Positions 24,701 to 35,209 of a DNA stretch of 42,203 bases are shown piece by piece. A model generated the notes under the pieces. It worked only from the letters and a program-made list of their open reading frames with translations. It made no database searches and was not told the DNA's origin. This DNA is from Acanthaster planci. Lineage: Eukaryota; Echinodermata; Asteroidea; Valvatida; Acanthasteridae. The first letter of the stretch is position 1. Every line of letters begins with the position of its first letter. The stretch is taken from positions 1,324,222 to 1,366,424 of the forward strand of contig NW_019091411.1 of assembly GCF_001949145.1 (NCBI RefSeq), written 5' to 3'. A program made the translations under genes and the position numbers.

Positions 24701-27700
24701 CAACAACCACATAGTTTTCTCGCAGTGTTAAAAATGTAATTGCAATGTTAGCAGCTACCAAATTCAAATCATGGCTTCTCAAAGTTGACTGGTATCCCTG
24801 TAACTCCTTAAGTGAAATTATAAAATCTTTTAACTTCACAGCCCTGATGTAAAGTTTTTCCTTTTGTTTTGCGAGTGTGTTGCGCATCCGTCTCAATAAC
24901 AAAGAATTAAAAATACAGGTTTGGTTCACCTTCCCTGTGGTGTTATTTCACAAACCAATTTCCTAATGCCTACCACAACCATTGAAGTAACCAGTCACTG
25001 GACACTTTGTACACTTTCTGCATGACAAAAGAGACTGCCCGATTCTTATTGCTTCATTTGGGCTGCCTCGAAGAAATACATTTGAAGAAGCAGTTCATCA
25101 AGATGTACGGTGCATCGGGGAGATGTTAATTTCAATTAGGGGTTTCGCCCTTGCCCGACGTATGAACACTGAATACTCCGTGCTTGTCCGAGAGCTTGTG
25201 AAAAAATTCACAAGCTTACTAGGGTGGGACTCAAACCCATGACCTCCTGCTTAATACAAGTGCAGATGTCTTAACCACTCGACCATCAAGCTTGTCATGG
25301 TTGGCTGGCCGGTCCGAGGCAGGTGTAGCAGCGGGTTTTGCAAACTATTATCAAGATGTACTTTGCATCTGGGAGATGTTAATTTTAATTATGGGTTTTG
25401 CCCTTTCCCGACGTACATTTAAGAACACTGTATACTCAGACTGATAAATATACGTCGCGTAAGGGCAAAACCTGAAATAATAAAAGAAGCAGTTTAGTCT
25501 GCTCAAATGCTATTTGGCCACTGGGCTAGTGCTAAGGGTTCATACTTGGTGCACAAGTGAATGCAAATCCAAACTTATAACGTCGGCTCAAATACTCCTG
25601 CTGCGAATATGCAAGAGGTGAACATGTTTCAACTCAGCAAATTACGCTGCAAATGTTTTATGATGCCAAATCTGCTTTGCTTGCATGCTGGCCCAAGGTA
25701 CATGTACAGACTGGTCTTAACAGTGGATCATTCACAAGCCACAATCTCACCTATAACAATCTGTTCTTCTGCCGGTTTGCTTTCATTCCTCTTGAAGACG
25801 AAATCTCCTAATGCTCTCGAGAGTGCCAAATTGCCTGTCGAACATCAAGAGTCAAATAACTCCATAATAGCAAAACATGATATACACAACATGATGGAAA
25901 CTCTTAGGGAACAAAATGTTCACATTAAAGTTATTCAATGTTAATTCTGGAAACCAAAGTGAAAGTCTATATTCACATAAGTAGCATTTTTCCCCAAAGG
26001 GAGGGCTGCCCGTATCTTGACCCGTAATAAGCAAACCTGTAAATTTTTAGACTGATCCAGGGATACATGAGAAAGCGAAAAATCTGGAGAATACATATTA
26101 ACTAATTCATGTCGATGTCAAAGTTGCCGTCAATCTAGAGAAACTACAATGACAACACATACATGTAACTTTTACTTTCATAGATTTTGTCAGCTTTTAA
26201 AGGTAGTGAACACCATTGGTTTTGGGACTGATTACGGTGTATAATATTCCTGACAACTTACATTCCACCAACTTGTTTTATGTTTGAATCAACTGCTTTG
26301 TTAAAAATTGAGAAAAACATTGTGAAATCAAAGATTTTGTAATTTATCTTGCATAAAATCTATGGATTACGGGGTGTTCGTAGTAAGTGAACAATATCCG
26401 CGTGGTCAGGGTGGGAAATAGGCATGACAGGTTCTCATTCTCTTAAAAAAGGAGCAGTTTTCAACGGTTAGGAGTAATCAGTGAATTTACCTTGGAATAA
26501 TGCGCCTCTTCAACAATGTAGCATTGCGGATTCACGAAAAAATCATCCAGGAGCACAATCGACTTGTGCCCGTGACACCGAAACAACTATGCCTATATGC
26601 TAATGCACGTGTGCTGTCGTGCTTAACGACTGCACTTTCACATGAGTTTACACGTCAGTGAAAGTCTTAAAAAACTCCATTCTCAGTTGATTCACAAATA
26701 ATTACAAGCAAAGATGAAACTATGTCTTGAAACATGGGAGGTAGAGGTTTAACCTGTGGAAATCATACTTTTCGTTCACGAAAATGCCTTCAACATTTGG
26801 ATTTTACCATTATGCTCTAGGGGTGATTTTGAATTTGCAAAGTTTTCAGTTAAACAAATCCTATCCTTAAATAAAATTCAACTTCATACTCATTCAATTT
26901 ATTTTTTACTTTACACCTTACACTCATCTTTATATAACTTCAATTTTCAATGCTTTTGGTGAATTTCTGTCAGTCTATTATTAGCTGCTTTTAGATTTAC
27001 CCGTTAATTAACGGAGACTCCCACAATATCTACCAACACTACACAAGAAAATTGTCACCTGTTAAAGAATGTGAAATGAAATGAACTCTTTATATGATGG
27101 TTGCGACCGTCGTAAACAAGAGAACAAAATTTCTATTTCCTCAAAAACTACAGCATTCTGGGCAGAAATACTACACAGACCGATTGAGGCTGTTACGTAC
27201 TTTCTTTCAAGTAAGATATTTCAGGATTTTACGGTAGTCCTATTTGGGCGATTTTACCAATGGTGTACACTACCTTTGAAAAGAAAAAAAAAATCAGGAA
27301 GCGAATTTTTAAAACACAGCAACTGTACCTACCATTGACTCTGTTGAATTCCACCCATCCTCCAGCAGCTATAATTCTCTTAGTTTCCTCCTCATTGCCT
27401 GGTTTGTGATCATGTGACAATGCCTGAGCATGACCACTGACACTAGCTACCGCCCTGGAGTCTCCAACATTTCCCTGGGTCAATCAAACAGGCAAATATG
27501 GAGTGAAGTTTCTATACATCTCTTTGCGTCAAGATGTGCGATGAACAGAAAGGTGTTTGTACTTACACAATATATTTTTCCATTTTTTACAACCACAATC
27601 AGAGCTGTTGTGCCCGCAAGTTCGTCTTTCATTGTCTCATCTGCATAAAAAAACAAAAACAAATTGGCTGATTTGTAAAATTACTTTCTTACTTCAAGCC

Positions 27701-30700
27701 ACTTTTTGTCATCATTTGAGCAAGTTCATGTTTAAAGGCTTATCTGTTGTAACCATTTGTAATTTATAAACAATGACTCCTGCAAACATTGAACTCCCTT
27801 GTCAGAAAAAAAGAAATGGTGAAATTACGTGGAATTGCACGGACTTACCACTAAGCATATCCTCGTCCAATAACAAAAAGGCTTTCTTGATGCTGTCAGC
27901 AATGTCGCCCTTCTTATACGATGCCTGATTGGTCAGTTTTGTGTGGAGGTGCTGACCAGCATACTGTGCAACTTTGGCCCCTGCCATGACCAAATCCAAA
28001 TAAGACATTGTCAATATTTTCAATAAAATACATGTGAGAATCAAAAGCCTTGAAGTTACTGCAGATCAAGTCAAATATTTAAAGATTAAATTATGGAAAT
28101 ATTCAAAGATTTTTACTCAACCAGCAGTGTTGTCATCAGGTTGCTGTATGTTCATGCTTGCACCGCGAGAGCAATTTCACATGTCACTTTGACTGATTGG
28201 ACAAATGGATGGAGAAATTACGCACGACATCCTAAATAAATCATCTTGTTACGGTGGGCAGGTCCCACACAATCAGTCTCTAGCAAAAGTGTGTTGTCAT
28301 GATATTGACGTACGGTTAGATCAGCTGGAATCTGTACACAATATTTTGCATTAGACAATTGCACAGACACAGTACTGTGCTTGTGTACACACTCGAAGAG
28401 TACAATGTGCATGTGCACGTTACATAGGAAAAGGAGCATTAGTTAAAATGCATGGCCACGTACTGGGGTAACATCTTTTGAAATTGCATTTCTCCAGGGG
28501 GGTTTTGATACATTTCATTTTCTTCAATATTCTTTTCATCTGTGACAGGTTTTTTCAAGCTTTGCACGCAAAAACCAGACATGTTGGTGTTTTTCATATC
28601 AAGTGTCTGACCAAATTTTAACTGGGGTTTCTCACGATAAAAACTGTGTCAATGTGCCACATTAATAAGTTCTGTTCTTACACTATAAGTGCTACTAGAC
28701 ATTACAACCAAGTGTCTGTACTGTAACCGAAATGTACAACAGCAAAGCCCATGAAAAAAATTATACCATTGTGGGAAATGAAAAAAGAGAACGAAAATGT
28801 ATATGATCAAACCAAAACATCCAGTAAGCGGGGACATTTTCACATGTACAATGTACATGTACGGGTACATTGCAAAATACCTTTGCACAGACCCATCAAA
28901 AGCAAACTTCTACATGTATTTCCTTTCGCCCTTGTCTTCACTCCCCTTGGAAGGCCCACAATTTCCTTCTTATTACATGTACGAGCACAATGCTATCCAG
29001 TACATCATGTACATGTACGTGCTACTGGTGCATGTACATGTATGTCCTTATAGTAGGGTACAGCTACATGTACATGTGTACAAGTAAGAAGGTTTGCACA
29101 TGTACTTATAACTGACTTAAGTGCCTATTTTTGGCTGCATGTATCCTGTCTTTATTGACTTGTAACCATCGTACATATTGGATAGATCTTCACCACGGCC
29201 TGACATCTGGGAGGAAGAACACACGAGCAGCGTCTGTCCAGGGACTGCCGTCCCTCGACAGGTATTTTTGAAACAGTCGACTGTTTCAAAAATACCTCCT
29301 GACAGTTACAAAGTGGCTACTACACTAACAGCTTTGCGATCCATCATTATCATGGGGATAATTCAGGCACTCGTGAAACCCACACACACTCCAACACAGA
29401 GCATATGCGGCCAGGTTGTCTGGGCAAGCTCGGTTCCCCTAGACAGAGTAATCTATGCGGATTTATGGCCATGAAGCTAATCATCATTATATTTCCGCAA
29501 CCCTTATGTCAAGTGAACAAGTCTGAAAATCGCAGGCACTAGAAAGTAAGTGCTTTCCACTGCTCCCAGTCTTGTACCGGTACATGTATGTATCTATCTT
29601 TCTCGTTAGTAAGTACGGTAATACCGATCAAATGTACCAAACAACACCAGCCGTAAGTCTATGCAGGTCAATTTCCAAATATGAACTATGGCTTTAGGGG
29701 CTGGTGAGGCAGACAATTCTGAAGGGCAGACGATTTGTGTTGGTGCTTACATCTGAAGGCAAATGACACACTGTTTGGCGCAGTCCACAGCTAAATGAAA
29801 CAGACGGATATTCTGCATTCAAAACGAGCTAATATTCAATCACCGCTACCAGTCGGAGGAGTCAGTGTTCAAGAATTGTAGGCAGGAGAGGAATCGAGGA
29901 GCTGCATGTACCGGTACATGTTCTTACAAATGAACTTTCAACATGGATCCACGCAGCCTATTAAAATAATAACGAATAACCCAGTAACCCACATTTCTTT
30001 ACATCAAATAAAATTTTTATGCAATTATGTACTGATCACACTTCTGGGTACACTTACATGCAGCACTTTAAATATCAAGACGAAATGAAGGACTAATTCT
30101 TGGCAGTTCCAAAGTTTAAAATTTCAGGATGAATTTATGTGGTTTTAAAATACGTACAAAAAGGGTGAAATTTGGGGGAAATCTACAATTTCGGATACAT
30201 TACTTGTCACAATTTCCCTTTTATATCGAGCATTGATAACTATTGTGGATACATTAAATACAACATATATTAGAGAAAATGATAATAAATCTTGTACTTT
30301 GACTTTTGTGGTGTCATGGAGCCATGCATTTAAAAGAAAATAGCTAAATATCCGGAGTAATTCTCAGTACACACAATAGCAGCATGTACATGTGAAGGTG
30401 CCGTACGCAGTGAATGTTTATATGTGTAGGTGGATGTCTAGGAAGGAGATTGGAAAGAAAAGATTAAAATTTGCTTAAGGTTTATCTCGTGTACTTTGCA
30501 CCCCCCTATTCGCATGAGTACACACACTGTGATGGCAAAATTTATCATGGGCAAAGAAACATGCTCCTTCAACCAAACTTTTTGTCTCTCCTTTTGTACA
30601 GATCGTGTTGACACGAATCCAGTGCATTACGCGACTGTTTTCATACAAAACACAGGCGAGGGCGGTGGTGGAGGGAAGGGGCAGATGAAGGAGAGGATAA

Positions 30701-30797
30701 GATGATGACTTACCCCCATGTCCATCGTAGACGGCAAAGAACGCCGAGTCCCTGTCATCGTCCGTGTTTAGCTTGGTTGTATGCGCATCTTCCATAT
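21579..30797 (-). CDS. PP2C/PPM-family Ser/Thr phosphatase gene (7 exons, 5' end missing)
   Basis: The exons, in transcript order, are 30797-30714, 27980-27849, 27640-27567, 27474-27333, 25834-25751, 24150-24005 and 21764-21579. All six junctions keep frame and use GT/AG, giving about 281 residues. PP2C landmarks appear in the expected order: MEDAH, YDGHGG, LAGTTALIVV, GNVGDSRAV, SHDHKP, GGWVEFNRVNG, LALSRALGDF, FLVLACDGIWDV and GGLGCDNMTVVLV. The metal-binding acidic residues of the family (Glu-Asp of MED, Asp of DGHGG, Asp of ACDGIWD, Asp of CDN) are all there, so an active Mg/Mn-dependent phosphatase is expected. By family knowledge these enzymes dephosphorylate Ser/Thr in stress and cell-cycle kinase pathways; the substrate here is unknown. 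The VEFNRVNG-NLALSRALGDF wording fits the Ptc2/T23F11.1-like branch. The exon with the start Met and the Arg of motif 1 was not found and may lie beyond 42203. Confidence 0.95.
22201..23256. mobile_element. Fold-back element with TA flanks (intronic long inverted repeat)
   Basis: Two arms of about 420 bp (about 22201-22618 and 22838-23256) are inverted copies separated by roughly 220 bp of unrelated sequence. Both outer ends read TGGAGGACGAAAAGTGGCC and abut a TA (22199-22200 and 23257-23258), as expected for a TA-target DNA transposon or MITE. Each arm holds three copies of a CGAAAAG(T/C)GGCC word followed by ATCTG(C/T)TTTTCTGC (left arm at 22208, 22409 and 22536). Open frames in both arms arise from these repeats and are not genes. 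The element lies in the last intron of the phosphatase gene, so the pre-mRNA should form a long hairpin. I do not recognise the superfamily. Confidence 0.85.
24005..24150 (-). CDS. PP2C exon: AVPDVTVNDIRPDHEFLVLACDGIWDV...
   Basis: This 146-nt exon starts after TTAAAATCAG in phase 1 and ends in phase 0 before GTACAG at 24004-23999. It encodes (A)VPDVTVNDIRPDHEFLVLAC then DGIWDVLTNQEVVDFIRSRI and ASKMEPEK. The Asp of ACDGIWD is a metal ligand, and TNQEVVDFIR matches the helix of Ptc2-like enzymes. An alternative donor six bases downstream (CAG before GTCATC) would add Val-Gln. I prefer the upstream site because MEPEK-ICEDL matches the family spacing and GTACAG is the better donor. Confidence 0.93.
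25097..25297 (-). mobile_element. tRNA-derived SINE
   Basis: On the minus strand a tRNA-like head shows an A box (TGATGGTCGAGTGGTTAA, 25288-25271) and a B box (GGTTTGAGTCC, about 25237-25227) at about the spacing of an internal Pol III promoter. A non-tRNA body runs down to about 25097. The head lacks a convincing acceptor stem and carries extra sequence, so it is a SINE and not a tRNA gene. It lies in a phosphatase intron in the sense orientation. Confidence 0.7.
25350..25480. repeat. Second, headless copy of the SINE tail plus an inverted fragment
   Basis: Sequence from 25350 to about 25432 matches the body of the neighbouring SINE at 25098-25180 (ATCAAGATGTAC, GGGAGATGTTAATTTTAATT, CCCGACGTAC). 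A further piece at 25448-25480 is the inverse of its end (TACGTCGCGTAAGGGCAAAA). It lacks the tRNA-like head, so it is a truncated copy or part of a larger element that shares this end. Confidence 0.6.
25751..25834 (-). CDS. PP2C exon: NLALSRALGDFVFKRNESKP...
   Basis: This 84-nt exon was found by searching the gap for the missing SRALGDF motif. The acceptor is CGACAG and the donor is GTGAGA at 25750-25745; it is in phase 1 at both ends. It encodes (G)NLALSRALGDFVFKRNESKP then AEEQIVI. It fills exactly the gap between the VEFNRVN exon and the VPDVTVND exon, so the catalytic domain is continuous. It is easily missed because the minus-strand frame is short and lacks a Met. Confidence 0.93.
26201..27275. 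mobile_element. Non-autonomous DNA transposon with AGGTAGTG ends, TTAA target
   Basis: The left end reads AGGTAGTGAACACCATTGGT after TTAA (26197-26200). The right end is the reverse complement AGGTAGTGTACACCATTGGT, followed by TTGA, a one-base variant of TTAA. Length is about 1075 bp with no coding capacity. TTAA duplication is known for piggyBac and Kolobok elements; which applies here is not decided. It lies in the phosphatase intron between the VEFNRVN and LALSRALGDF exons, ending 57 bp from the donor-side exon. Confidence 0.75.
27333..27474 (-). CDS. PP2C exon: GNVGDSRAV...GGWVEFNRVN
   Basis: This 142-nt exon starts after ACCCAG in phase 0 and ends before a GTAGGT donor at 27332-27327 in phase 1. 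It encodes the nucleus of the PP2C fold: GNVGDSRAVASVSGHAQALS, then HDHKPGNEEETKRIIAAGGW and VEFNRVN. GDSR and DHKP are near-invariant PP2C motifs, and IIAAGGWVEFNRVNG is characteristic of the Ptc2-like branch. A transposon-like element ends about 57 nt beyond the donor (see 26201-27275). Confidence 0.95.
27567..27640 (-). CDS. PP2C exon: DETMKDELAGTTALIVVV...
   Basis: This 74-nt exon sits behind a T-rich tract ending TTTATGCAG and ends before GTAAGT at 27566-27561. It enters in phase 1 and leaves in phase 0. It encodes (D)ETMKDELAGTTALIVVVKNG then KIYC. The family motif here is usually sGtTAvvvli; the first Ser is replaced by Ala (LAGTTA), a mild change. The preceding intron is about 208 nt and the following one only 86 nt, among the shortest in this gene. 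Confidence 0.93.
27849..27980 (-). CDS. PP2C exon: AKVAQYAGQHLHTKL...
   Basis: This 132-nt exon has a GGCAG acceptor and a GTAAGT donor at 27848-27843, and is in phase 1 at both ends. The first two bases complete the second Gly of DGHGG, followed by AKVAQYAGQHLHTKLTNQAS and then YKKGDIADSIKKAFLLLDEDMLS. This is the helical stretch after motif 2 in PP2C proteins, where the family shows G-x-x-v-a-x-y and a helix ending in F-L-x-x-D-x-x-m. A potential Met in the intron just upstream is not a start, because the acceptor and the phase match to the previous exon are clear. Confidence 0.93.
28840..29105. repeat. Cluster of ACATGTAC/TACATGTA words
   Basis: More than ten overlapping ACATGTA or GTACATG words fall in 265 bp. 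Smaller clusters occur at 34320-34370, 37225-37275, 38757-38910, 41970-41983 and 42055-42070. The word is self-complementary and dispersed through the whole window, so it acts as a genome signature rather than a local motif. Confidence 0.7.
29260..29297. repeat. Perfect 38-bp palindrome centred on GTCGAC
   Basis: The 19-bp arm starting AGGTATTTTTGAAACAG is exactly inverted with no loop. A smaller imperfect palindrome (AGGGAC-TGC-CGTCCCT) lies just upstream at about 29240. It is in the phosphatase intron between the first two exons seen. Confidence 0.9.
30714..30797 (-). CDS. PP2C exon (first one seen): MEDAH...DGHG
   Basis: This 84-nt exon starts after a TTAACAG acceptor and ends before a perfect GTAAGT donor at 30713-30708. 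It enters in phase 1 (the first two bases, AT, complete a codon) and leaves in phase 1. It encodes MEDAHTTKLNTDDDRDSAFF followed by AVYDGHG. The Glu-Asp of MED and the Asp and Gly of DGHG coordinate the two-metal centre in PP2C enzymes. The completed upstream codon is probably Asp (consensus GWRVDMEDAH) if the missing exon ends in G. Open frame upstream of the acceptor reads into intron and should not be taken as an N-terminus. Confidence 0.93.
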
Positions 30798-32023
30798 CTG
30801 TTAAGGTTCGGTCAAGGAACTCAAAACCACACAAATTCAGCCAACTGTGACCTATGATTATTCAGCCATGCGTAATGCATGCATTTTGATATCTGTCAAG
30901 GCAGATTATGTGAGCTCATACATGGATTTCAAAAAGGTTTTTTTTTGACACAAAACCTAAATCTGTCATAACAAAAGTAAACCAAACACAAATGCACCTG
31001 TCTGCACATCAATTACTGTACATGCAGAAACCATAGACATTACCCTTGAAGGGTCTCTGCACTGGAGTGTTCTGAACAAAAACCTCCAAATGCTCCTTTT
31101 GCCTTATTTCACCTCCTTTTCAAATTTTGCCTTACTATTTAAAGGGTATTTTGCTGCCATTTGGGATTTTATTTGATGATTATTTCTCCATATTTATGAG
31201 AAAAACTGTAATACCATCACTGAAAGAAAACCTATAAACCTACCTACAAAATTGGTGTGCGCAAGAAAATCTCATGTTTCTTCTTTTTTTGCTGTTTTTT
31301 GTTCTTTTTTTTTAGATTTTGCTGGCCTAAATTTTCTTTCCTTCGGTGAATCATTATTGTATTAGTACATGCAATAAGCATGTAAGCAATCCTCTCTCAG
31401 AAATATTTTCATGAAGTAAATTCTTGGTTCACAAGTTGCACAGCAAAACCCATCCTCTGAACCAAGTCTTCCCTGCATAACATTACAGCAACAGCACCCC
31501 CAATTGTCCAGTAAAGAGCATCGATAATTTCAAATGTTTAAAAAATTGCACTTTTTCATGCATTTTACCTGACAGGAAATGTCAGATATTTTTCATACAT
31601 GAAGAACATCAAGTTAATACAGAAAAAAATTGCATGAGAAAAACTCACTGCAGTTACACTTTAAACGATTTCCCTCTCTTGTTGACACAGGGAGGGCTCC
31701 TTACAGCACATGGATTGAGCGCAGCAAGAACACATCTCTTGATGTTCACTTTTTACTCCCCGATTGGTCTTATACAAGACTTTATTACACGGGCATCTTC
31801 ACACACTCTTGGAAATAAATTACATGTAGAACTAAAACTAATGAACAGTTGCTGCCTACTGGATGCACATGTACAATTCATGTGAAATAGGAAAAAGTGT
31901 CTTCTGTCCCCATGATTCCTGCCTTCTCCTGTCCTATGCACGGTAGCCTGCAACCTGAATGGCCCCTTCACCTTGTGTTGGACAATATTTTTTAAAAATT
32001 GCTATCACAATTCATAGCACACA

Positions 32024-32048
32024 GATGTACACATGTACAGTGTACATC
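32024..32048. repeat. Short palindrome of the TACATGTA type
   Basis: GATGTACAC and GTGTACATC are inverse around a 7-base spacer. It belongs to the window-wide set of TACATGTA-like words. Confidence 0.5.
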
Positions 32049-33082
32049 TATTATACATACAGTATATGGAAGCCTGCTCAACTTGATTAATGGTTCAGCA
32101 CCGACAGCGACTTCAAAATGATTGAAAAATTAAGAACACATTTCCCAAGGCAATTCCTGAAGAACAGTGACTTGATTTTTACTCAAACTGCGACAAACAA
32201 ACAAAAAATGTCTGCTTACAGACCAATACAGAGTTTGTCACATCGAGCACATTGGCCAGTTGACAAACAAGACATCTTCAAGACAATTTGTGTGGATGTA
32301 TATGTACATGTATATATCCATACAGGGAATTTTGTACATGTACTCGTAACTGGGAAGTGAAAATGGACTCATTTAAAATTTCCTCTTCCTGTTTGGTGAA
32401 GTATTTCAGTAACACAATCAATGCCCCCACATGCCATGCCCATCTGCAGACTCGGTAAAACTGATTTGATCCCGAGTTCATCGTCAGAACTGCAAGCATC
32501 CCGTGCTGTACAAGGGAAATTCTTTTTCGCCGAGGCTCGCGAGAGAGCAAGCGAAGCTTGTTGAATGACTGGTGGGGGGGCGGGTGGTTGCAGCAACTGC
32601 TTAATGAAACCATGGGGGGGAGGGGATTGTTCCGGGTTGCCAATTAATAGCGCATCAAGGCATCCAGTATGGTTAAAGGCATATAACTGCAGGGGATTGA
32701 TTAAGGTTGGACCAATATTGGCACAATATAGCTGGGTGGACTATGCGGACCTAAATGTACCTGTACTTGGCAGGATTTAACCGCACGGCAAATTTACATA
32801 CCACACAGAGAAATCTGGGGACCAGTCAAAAGCAAATGGTAATATCACAGCAGCTTGGATTGTAAGCAGTTGTGTTTTTGCAAAGCAAGATTCTGGCAAA
32901 TGAACACATGGTTCAAACGCATCCTGTATGCCAGGTCATGTTACAATTACATGTATGTACAGAACATTGATTTATTATTCACATGTACATGTATATGTAT
33001 GGTATTATTGTTAAATCCTATTTTCAGCTCCCATATTTGATTCAGTCAATATACACGGAGTTATTCTGGTATCCTGGTTTAC

Positions 33083-33571
33083 TGTAAGGCTGTTCCAAAT
33101 ATCTGAATATTCGATCAATTATCAAATATTTGAATAGTATTTTCCGAATTTGAATATTTGAATGCAAAGTTCATGAAATAGAAGAGAGCATTTTCTTTTG
33201 TTTTAAACGAGAAAAATTGCACTATGGAGGCTTGTTTCAAGCAGATTCAAATGAAAAGCAACAGAAATCTTATGACCATTCTAAAAGTAAATTATTCATT
33301 AATAAACTTAAAAGGAATACACATTTTCAACAGGACAAGAGGTATTGTTTGTCTCTAAAATCTCGCTAAATTGTGGCTTGACATACTCCTCGATGTGAGA
33401 AAGTATCACAGTGATTACAATGTACAATTGTGTGCGTCACTGCAACTGATTTTTGTACATGGTTTGTTCATCAATTATCTGCCGGTCGGTACGTCCGAAT
33501 ATTCAGATACATGTATTTGATCGAATTGAAGGTCGAATATTCAAATAGTGAATTATTGGAATTGACTCAGC
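33083..33571 (-). mobile_element. AT-rich MITE, copy 2 (inverted relative to copy 1)
   Basis: It is the inverse of the element at 10515-10950, about 489 bp, with the same interior block (inverse of CAAGCCTCCATAGTGCAATT at about 33217-33236) and the same ends. An insertion of about 50 bp relative to copy 1 lies in the part near 33400-33500. Confidence 0.75.
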
Positions 33572-34969
33572 CCCAGTTTACTGATTATATGTGCTCACAA
33601 TTCATTTCAAAAGACACCACGCGTGTACGTGCTGGATAATCAGCTACATATACATTTGTTGAACTTATTAGGAGAGATACATGCACCTGCACAATACACC
33701 AGTACAAAAACTGTACAAGTGCAGCTGTAGCCCCAGGTAAGCAAGGCATAAATTTATGATACTCCCCCCACCGTGGGGTTTACATATTTGTACACATGTT
33801 TACCGGTATATGTACATACTGGTACATGTCCACGTCTGTACATAATAAATCTGCCCTGCCAGCATTAACTTTGCATAATGTGAGTTCAAATGTAAGACCA
33901 TACCTTTAAGGTACGGGTACTATACAGTATACATGAATGGGTAGGCATTCCCTACTTCAGGGAACAATTTCTTGCCATGGGGAATTTAGAACCACATATC
34001 TGGTCCTTCTAGTCTCTACACATGTGTGTAGTCCTCATAACAAGTAAACAAGTATTTGTACACGTGCGAATACATGCATTCTTACAAATGTAGGTGTGTG
34101 CACAAAGTCAACAATTTCCCAAGCGACATGAACACATCTACATATTCAGGAACCTTGGTCAAGATTTGTTGATCTAATCTTTAGGACACAGCCCGGATGT
34201 ACATGAAACAAAACAAAGATACCCAATATCGGAACAAAACCTCATACACGTATGCGTGCCTGTCAGTAAATTTGACAACCTGTTTTCTATCTTTGTGCTG
34301 AGACGACACATCAAACTCGGTCTCATACATGTATTAGCATGTACATGCACATGTATATGTTGTACATGTATATCAGCCCTTTCATCTTCCTCCTTGGATA
34401 TTTGCAAATTGTGCAATTGTTACTGATTAACCAAGGAATTTCTCCTGAGGCATAATTGGTCAATATCACATGATATCCCATGGCTCCAAGGAATGGATAC
34501 TCCCAAGTAAGGAGACATCAACTACATGTATGTTCGAATCAACGAACTGCGGCTGGAAGCACATGAAGTACTGTCAGTCACCAGCTATGGCTTTCATCAA
34601 TGCAGGTGGCTTCACATGTACATGAACACTGCGGCACTCTGAAGTTTAACCCTGTTAGTCATTAACCCTAACCTCTTAGAGATTTCTCACCATTTTGCAG
34701 GGTTGAAGTGCACAGGAAATTTGTGCCAATTCAAGGTTTCCTGCACAGTGGAAGATTTTGGAAAATTCTAGCAATGCTCCTGGATAGATTCCTCGCGAAG
34801 TAATTTATCAAGAACGTAAGAAAATCAGAGAAGTCCTATCCACAATGGAAGTTATGAACTCATTCATTCTGTAAGGTCTTCCCACAAGTACACCTATTCA
34901 GTGACAAATAATGAGAAATATCAGCTTGACAGTACACTTATCTCAGCTCCTCGGGGGGAACAGCTCTAT

Positions 34970-35182
34970 GGGAAATGAAAGTAAAGTTCTAGACCAAAAT
35001 CACTGAAATCCATCATATATTGACTTCTTATGACTCTGACTAAAAAGGTATTTATGAATGGGAATAAATATGTGCCTGGACGGTCTTAAATGTTAGTTCA
35101 ATGATAATGCCCTCACCTGCGGCTCGGGCCTGAGCCAGTGCATTTAAGACTGGCCAAGCACACATTTATTCCCTTAAATAAA
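34970..35182 (+). mobile_element. Dispersed repeat with MITE-like ends, copy 1
   Basis: It matches 40101-40341 in direct orientation. Within it GGGAATAAATATGTGCCTGG (35060) and its near inverse ending at 35173 form inverted ends around TGATAATGCC-CACCTGCGGCT. Homology between the two copies runs about 80 bp further left, so the repeat is larger than the inverted part. Confidence 0.65.
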
Positions 35183-35209
35183 CATAATAACTATCACTGC
35201 CCCCACAGG

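Larger units (their letters stand above)
28000..30713. other. PP2C intron, 2.7 kb
   Basis: The intron between the first two exons seen runs from 27981 to 30713. It holds the TACATGTA cluster, the 38-bp palindrome at 29260 and otherwise unremarkable AT-rich sequence. Confidence 0.7.
30798..34969. other. Probable 5' intron or upstream region of the PP2C gene
   Basis: The missing N-terminal exon should lie upstream on the minus strand. I looked for a GSSCMQGWR-like reading and did not find one. A GC-richer patch at 32440-32640 has open minus-strand frames (32596-32369) of unknown meaning and could be a promoter-proximal CpG patch. MITE copy 2 lies at 33083-33571. Confidence 0.35.

Noticed and set aside
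25221-25290. A functional tRNA gene
   Set aside because: A and B boxes are present, but no acceptor stem pairs and SINE body sequence follows.
28649-29115. Overlapping frames around 28.75-29.1 kb
   Set aside because: They are driven by TACATGTA repeats (Tyr-Met, Cys-Thr and His-Val peptides) inside a PP2C intron.
30475-30834. 119-codon frame starting MCGFEFLDRTLTDMEDAH as the PP2C N-terminus
   Set aside because: A clear acceptor lies just before ATATGGAAG and a GTAAGT donor after DGHGG. The residues outside are intron.
32278-32643. 121-codon and 75-codon minus-strand frames as PP2C first exon
   Set aside because: No GWR-like end and no phase-1 donor to match the next exon.
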